The notes under the pieces are model-generated. The model was given only the letters and a program-made list of their open reading frames with translations. It did no database searches and was not told where the DNA came from. Below are positions 58,213 to 64,000 of a stretch of 64,000 nucleotides of DNA, piece by piece. Numbering within the stretch: the stretch's first letter is position 1; each line of letters starts with the position of its first letter. The stretch comes from Puccinellia tenuiflora (taxonomy: Eukaryota > Streptophyta > Magnoliopsida > Poales > Poaceae), in assembly GCA_012064385.1 (NCBI GenBank), contig QRDG01000628.1, forward strand, positions 278,716 to 342,715, written 5' to 3'. The translations under genes and the position numbers were made by a program.

Positions 58213-58299
58213 ATGGCGGCGGCGGGGGCGTCGTTGCGTCAGCTGCTACTGCTGACGATCAGGCGGCGAATCGCTACCGGCCAGCCTTCGATCACCGTG
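58213..58299 (+). pseudogene. Small mitochondrion-like protein family, member D: orphan first exon
   Basis: ATG at 58213 opens 29 codons (MAAAGASLRQLLLLTIRRR then IATGQPSITV) resembling the presequence exon of members A and C, and is followed by the same donor context G|GTTCGCATCC. The shared 5' UTR word upstream supports homology. No exon 2 starting Ala-Ile was found in the next kilobases. The neighbouring region instead leads to the GT29 gene. It is either a truncated copy or a first exon now spliced to something else. DNA alike to the far 3' flank of member C reappears only at 63.56 kb. Confidence 0.5.
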
Positions 58300-59169
58300 G
58301 TTCGCATCCATCCGTCGACGTCGGTTATGGTTTTGCATTGCTATCTCGTATGCAGTAGTACCGTCTACCATGGCTATATTTCACTATCCTGTTGATGATG
58401 TCGCTCACAATATATATTGAGCCGAGAGAGTCGGACCTATTTATATAGTTAATCTCAGAATCAGTTTACAAATATGGGTTTCAAGATTTTTAAACCTATG
58501 TTAGAAACAGAGTCCAATAAGATTAACAACTATAATATAATCCATATGTAATTTCAAGTAAATATCATATAAAAGTAAATAACTGAAAGTAAACGGTATT
58601 GGACGACTCTCACAAATAAATGAATAGGGTTAGGGAAAAAATCTCACCAATCCTTGGTTGGCGATGGCATTTTCTGGTGCCATGCTTTTTTCTACTTGTT
58701 CAGTGCATTTTCAAGTTCTGATAGTCGCTGAATAATCGAAGAAAGAATACAACCAATATGGTTTTTAATGTATTTTTGTTTTGTACCGGTAGTGTTGTGT
58801 CGAGTTATATCTCTTTTATACTCATGTTTCTTGATAGATATCAGATATCTTTGAAGTCTTTTCTCGAAAAAAGAGTCCCCCTATCATTTGCTTTTTGAGA
58901 ACCAGAGTTCCCCTATCAGCTTGACCGTAGTTTTTTTTTTGAATAAAAAAAAGCTTGACCGTAGTGTCACGCGTTGCCAAGGCCCGCTCCTCACGGGCCC
59001 AATGTCTAGCACAGCCCACTGCTCTTTGCTTCGGCAAGCGGGCTCAAAGCCTCAAGCACACGCGGAAGCGCCGGTCCCATTCCCCTCGGCCCATCACTCA
59101 CTCCCACTCCCACCGCGAAGCAACTCCGGCGAGAGCGCGGCCGCTAGCTAGGGCTCGCCGTCTCCGGCC
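58300..59169. other. Intergenic and promoter of the GT29 gene
   Basis: No gene seen. GGGCCCAAT at 58997 and AGCCCA at 59013 may be promoter motifs (site II-like on the minus strand). A 14-bp direct repeat AGCTTGACCGTAGT at 58918 and 58952 flanks a short poly(T)/A-rich insert, listed as a finding. Confidence 0.45.
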
Positions 59170-62095
59170 ATGCGGGTGCTCCCGCTGGCCCTCGCCGCCG
59201 CCATAATCGCCGGCCTCTGCGCGATCCTCATCTACCTATCCGGCCTCTCCTCATGTAACGTACCCTCCTACGCCAATCCCCCCGCGCACCTCTCTCCTCT
59301 GCTTTTTTTTTCTCCGTTTCGCTTCGCGTGGAGAGATCCCTGAGTCGGGGTGGGTGGTGGATGCAGATGGCGGCGCGGGGCTTTCCGAGGCGGACTTGGC
59401 GGCGCTCGCCGCGCTGCAGGGAGGGTTCAGCAAGTGCGTGGTACGTCACTCACCCTGTCGCTGATCTACTTGCTTGCTACCCCTCTGTATTTTGTGGATT
59501 TTCTGCCGCTTTATCAGAACCAATGGACTCGGCTGTATCGTCTTGTGAAAAATTGATGCTACATTGTTATGTCATGGCCTCTGAAATGCATGAGCTCTGG
59601 TGGATCGGCAGCGTAAATGCTTGACAGTTTCTAGATTTGTAGTTAGAATTGATGTGAATGTGATGCTTACCCTTCAGTAAATGTGAAGGGTTGGTAGTAA
59701 AAGAGTGCTAATCGTCTAGGATTGGGATGAATTTGATGTTTGGCAACTATCCATGTTAGAGTGATGCTACATTGTGTTATACCACCTAGGGTCATGTACA
59801 GAACGCAATTCTTGTCTGTAATTGTGTTGCTAGCTACTTGATGATCTCCTTTGTAAGATCATGAGCGCGCTGGTTCATAGAAGTCGTGCTAATGATAAAC
59901 AAAATATTGCAGGATGCTAATGGTCTAGGACTACAAGCAATTGCTGGAGAGGATTACTGCCGTGTTGTAATACAGTACCCGAGTGACACAGATTCTAAGT
60001 GGGTAAGCGCACATGTGCTCTGTCTTTCAGCTGTTTAATTTGATTTGTACCTAGAATTTTACTACTTAGACAAGCGTGGACCATGAGTCTGTTGTTTCTC
60101 ACATAGGTAGACCAGCTTACCTTAATTTTGTGATTGTTTTCTTAGCTCTTATGACTGGTGTTTGCAGAAAGATCCAAAAACTGGAGAGTCTGAAGGGGTG
60201 GCATTTGAGTTCAATCTCTGTGAAGCTGTGGCCTCATGGGAGCAGGTCGGCAGTCTCTTACACTACTATCATATTTTTGTGGTTTAATTAGTACAATGTT
60301 GCCTTTTAGTTTGTCGGACTTACATTAGTAGCTGATGCACTCACTAAGTTCTATTTTTCCTCCTAGGTTCGCAACAGTACCACAATACTGATAAAGGATT
60401 ACATTGATGCATTGCCAAATGGCTCGGAGGAGTACGCATGGCGCAGGATCAACAAAGGAATCCTTCTGTGGGTAGACACAGTTTTTGCGGTTTCATGTAG
60501 ACTTACATTGCGGTTAAATTTAAGAGGTTGCTGATTATGTTTAGTTTTGGTTTTGCAGGAATAAGTGCAGGAACAGAAGTCTTTGCATGGAGAAGCTTTC
60601 ATTGGTTCTCCCTGAGACATCACCATATGTACCTCAGCAATTTGGTAGATGTGCTGTTGTCGGGAATTCCGGGGACCTTCTAAAAACTAAATTTGGGGAT
60701 GAGATTGATTCTTATGATGTCGTCATTAGAGAAAATGGTGCACCCGTCCAGGTTTTCCTAAAATACTTTGTTTTCTTCTCTGCTTTCTTCACTTGGAGAT
60801 GCCTAACTTCTTTCTTCATGGCAGAACTACACGGAGTATGTTGGTACAAAGAGTACATTTCGCCTTCTTAATAGAGGATCTGCAAAGGCACTCGATAAAG
60901 TTGTTGAGTTAGATGGTAAGTTTTCTAGCCACCTACGTCACTATTAGTCGGTTTCCAAGATGAAAAGGCACACTAATTCTCATGGTTGCAGAAACAAAAA
61001 AGGAGGCACTGATCGTTAAGACAACAATACATGATGCCATGAACCAGATGATTCGGGTAATTTAGCTATATCGTATTTCAAATTAGGGTGCTTTGGGTAT
61101 ATGTTCCTTGTTTCCTTACCTGCCTGACAGTATTATTGTTATGTAGGAACTTCCAATAACCAATCCAGTATACCTCATGGTAGACACATCATTTGGTTCA
61201 TCTGCTAAAGGAACTGGGCTTAAAGCTCTTGAATTTGCTCTCAGCATCTGTGACAGTGTTGATATGTATGGCTTCACGGTTGACCCAGGCTACAAGGAAT
61301 GGTAGGTGATTTACATGTTAACTATCAGTGTAAGCATGCACTTTTACTTACAAAGTTGATGTTACAATCTTTCATTTCAGGACAAGATACTTTTCAGAAT
61401 CCAGAAAGGGTCACACTCCACTACATGGGAGAGCATATTATCAAATGATGGAATGTCTTGGTGTGAGTTTGTCTCTTCCTCTAACCTTAGCTGATAAAAC
61501 TGTATTTAATCCATCGAGTACCACAGTCTGTTTCGTTGTTACCTCATGAAGTGATTCATTTACGGATGTAGAAAATAATGTGCAGCTTGTAAAAATCCAC
61601 TCGCCGATGCGAGGTGATCCTGGTAGGGAAGTGAAGTGGCTGCCTACCAAGGACACCATTGAAGCTGCTAGATTTGCTTCCGAGAAGTTGTTGAAGTAAG
61701 TTTCGTGCATTCCTTTATTGACTTGCTTTCTTCCAATCATCAAAATAGGCCACACTGTCCTTACTCAGGGTATTGACATTGTATTCCATCTGCTAGGTTT
61801 TGGTGCTGTAATTGAAATTTACGTACTAAGCAGATACACACTATCAATATGGTTTAACTTGTATAACTTGAAACTTCATTGTTGCGAATTATGTTGTAGG
61901 AGACCTGGGGCTGGAAGCGATGGCCCTCTGAGCACTTGCACTATGATAAAGAAGCGCAAGAAAGGAAAAGCGTCAAACAGGTCTGGACTCTGGAATTCTG
62001 CCATGAGTCACCTTGGGTACATGAAAGGTGCCACCAGGTATCCCCTGGAACGGAACGCCGGGGGCGGTTATCTCTGCATGATCAATGACAGATAG
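59170..62095 (+). CDS. Sialyltransferase-like protein, GT29 family (439 aa, 12 exons)
   Basis: Exons: 59170-59254, 59367-59440, 59913-60002, 60168-60245, 60367-60467, 60559-60751, 60825-60915, 60992-61056, 61147-61301, 61381-61462, 61586-61695, 61900-62095. All introns are GT-AG and the sum is 1320 bases. Residues 1-28 form a type II signal anchor ([20 protein letters not shown]), placing the enzyme in the Golgi. The L-sialylmotif is seen in [20 protein letters not shown] through [13 protein letters not shown], and the S-motif in [20 protein letters not shown] followed by YGFTVDPG. Rice and Arabidopsis have such proteins; plants lack ordinary sialic acid glycans, and the Arabidopsis SIA2/MGP2 relatives are linked to pectin synthesis and pollen-tube growth. 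The natural donor and acceptor here are unknown. The gene appears intact. Confidence 0.9.
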
Positions 62096-62863
62096 CACTT
62101 AACAGCTCTGCAGAATTGACGTTAGACTCCCTTAGATGATGGTGGAACACGGCATATCTCATGGTCTCATATATCAGTTCCATTGGCACACGTTTTTAAT
62201 CGGTGTCGATTGGTGTGCATGTAGTTTCGAAGGAGGCTCACTTTGTGCAGAGTGAACACTTTAGTGGATGATTCGTCGCATGAGTGTTCAGTAAGAGTTT
62301 GTAACTATGGCAGGTTTTTGGATGGTGCTTATTTGTGTAACAGAATGAACAGATACGATGATGAGGGACCGATGATGAGGGACCGCGGTCTGATCTTCTC
62401 GTTAATCCGCACCCCTATAACTAGAAGAAATCTGTAATTAGATTGTTGTACTCTGTTCTGGCATGAATGGTTTTACTAGAATTACATTCAGTAGCTTGTA
62501 AATTGCTTGGAAGTTGGAAATATTTGCTCCCCATTAAATTTTCTCCCTGCAGCTCTACAGCTAACCTTCAAAACTGCATTCAGTTTTTGTTTCTGCACCA
62601 ACACAGGCAGCTTCGTAAAGGCTTGAGGCTTGACAGGATAATAGAGATGAGCAGCATGCGTTTGTCTAATCAGTTTAACACCCTAGGTCATGTTCATAGT
62701 GATTAGTGAGTGATATCTTGTTTAGAAAATGTATACCGCCATGGCAAATTTGGCTACAGGACACACCTCCGCTTGAGTATCATTCATTCCCTGAAACTTC
62801 ACAAAATCGGCCGCGACTGCAACGCTTTTAGATCAGAGTAATTTGTTTTGATGTGATAATAGC
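62096..62863. other. 3' UTR of the GT29 gene and intergenic DNA
   Basis: AT-balanced DNA without coding signal. AACCGATGATGAGGGACCG-type short duplication (GATGATGAGGGACCG twice near 62359) is present. No gene seen. Confidence 0.45.
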
Positions 62864-63289
62864 GCGGAAATTCAAAGCTGCACCCGAGCTCACATGCTCC
62901 TGTTAGTTTCGACGAAAATAAAAAAATACTGAAACATTATGAAAAATTCTGAAATTTTTTGTGGGCATACACACAGGAGTTGTTCACATTCGTGCAAATT
63001 TTTGGAATGAAAAGACATTTTATCTGCTCTGTGTAAGAAAGACAAAATTAGTATTTTCAAAAATGTGTTTTAGATCTATTTTGACCACTCATTTTGTCTT
63101 TTTTTGTATAGAGCACGGGAGATGTCTTTTCGTTCTGAAATTTTGCACGTATGTGAACAACTCATATGTTTATGTCTCCAACTATTTTTAGATTTTTTCA
63201 TAATATTTTACTATTTTTTTATTTTCGTCGAAAATAACAGAAGCATGTGAGATCGGGTGTAGAAACGCCTCTCTATAGATTGCGGAAAT
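62864..63289. repeat. Large palindromic repeat (MITE-like), about 400 bp
   Basis: Two inverted arms of roughly 190 bases: left CACCCGAGCTCACATGCTCC onward, right (minus strand) CACCCGATCTCACATGCTTC onward. Both continue with TTTTCGACGAAAATAAAAAA, then GTTGTTCACAT and GAAAAGACAT at matching spacing. The 8-bp word GCGGAAAT sits at 62864-62871 and 63282-63289 and may be a target duplication, but the outermost bases of the arms do not align well. A Mutator- or hAT-type MITE is the likely class. Confidence 0.65.
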
Positions 63290-64000
63290 AATATGTTCTG
63301 CTACATTTCGAATTCGCTGGGTCAAATGTCGATACTACCCTCTGGACTCGGTGGCCATATAAGAACCCACACAGTTATATGAATGGCTTCCGAGGGCAAA
63401 ATCCACATTTGAGTTCACGGATATCTTCCGCTATATTCACAGATGATACAATCACTATGCTTTAATAGCGTCGCCGCCCGATTACGCGGCGTGTTTAGAC
63501 CAGTGAATGATGCTCAAGTGGTAGTGTCCTGTAGCCAGTCGCCCGATTACCGCATATCGTCCATCTACTTTCGCCTAGACAAGCCCGTATGAAGCTGCCT
63601 CTGTTGATGTAGGAACAAAACATAATGCAGTTTTGAGACAATGGTATTTATAGGTAATTGTCTGTTTCTTAATATCTGTTTAGCTGCACTTGAGAGAAGT
63701 CACAGTTCATTGACACGAATACTTGTCACTACCGATACTAAAATTTGATTGTAGATAGTTTTCTCGACCGCCAAGAACTCAATAATATGCTTCCGTGAAG
63801 ACTAGAAATTGGTTCGATCGTTTGTGTCAAATGTTTCCTATTGCAGCACATTGTTTACATGGGATCAAGAACAGATCGTTGTCGTGGTGGTTTCACGGCA
63901 GATCTTACAGGGGTAGCTTACAAGAGGTGGATTAGGCGGCGTAGGAGATTCCTAGAGGGAGATTGGCAACACGGAGTTTACCCAGATTCACGTCCCCACG
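63290..64000. other. Intergenic; possible LTR-type repeat at the window edge
   Basis: 63562-63630 resembles DNA downstream of small gene C (29930-30000). The last 150 bases contain GGAGTTTACCCAGATTCACG, like text common in Triticeae Gypsy LTRs, so a retroelement may begin near 63850 and continue beyond the window. No gene seen. Confidence 0.35.

Overview
The window is nuclear DNA of a grass, most likely Triticeae (wheat, barley, rye or Aegilops). This rests on split genes with GT-AG introns, site II (TGGGCY) promoter motifs, and the transposon spectrum: Stowaway and Tourist MITEs, MULEs, a LINE, and a Copia/Sirevirus-like LTR retrotransposon. Species and chromosome cannot be told from the sequence alone. 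No tRNA, rRNA or CRISPR was seen. More than half of the window is recognisably repetitive.

Layout. 1-810: 3' part of a BAHD acyltransferase gene. 2.8-5.6 kb: decayed minus-strand coding remnants. 5.68-6.91 kb: a small DNA element holding a dead LINE endonuclease fragment. 7.0-12.6 kb: a nearly complete LINE disabled by two frameshifts and one nonsense codon. 13.2-19.5 kb: two members (A and B) of a family of very small genes with mitochondrion-like presequences. Member B is separated from its own TATA box by a 3.5-kb Mutator-like element filled with a modular minisatellite. 21.0-21.8 kb: AP2-like gene debris. 22.5-26.5 kb: a tandem duplication of an FBA-type (F-box-associated) gene lacking the F-box. 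28.9-29.6 kb: intact member C of the small-gene family. 31.1-42.3 kb: a young gag-only LTR retrotransposon. 42.6-46.9 kb: a MITE, a Harbinger-type element and a second minisatellite. 48.1-54.4 kb (minus strand): an intact TFIIS/SPOC-domain gene. 54.5-57.3 kb: a deleted MuDR derivative in that gene's promoter region, itself carrying a Stowaway MITE. 58.2 kb: orphan first exon (member D) of the small-gene family. 59.2-62.1 kb: an intact 12-exon GT29 sialyltransferase-like gene. 62.9-63.3 kb: a large palindromic repeat.

There is no operon. Two themes link the loci. First, at least three and probably four loci on the same strand share a first exon coding an Arg/Ser-rich, acid-poor presequence, a phase-0 intron starting GTTCG, and (where exon 2 survives) a second exon starting Ala-Ile. 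I cannot assign this family to a described protein. Second, two independent MULEs, each with a perfect 9-10 bp target duplication, landed at gene 5' ends (member B and the SPOC gene), which probably rewired their promoters.

Intact gene models: BAHD (partial), family members B and C, FBA copy 2, SPOC/TFIIS and GT29. Coordinates and motif positions were derived by hand; no alignment or database search was run.
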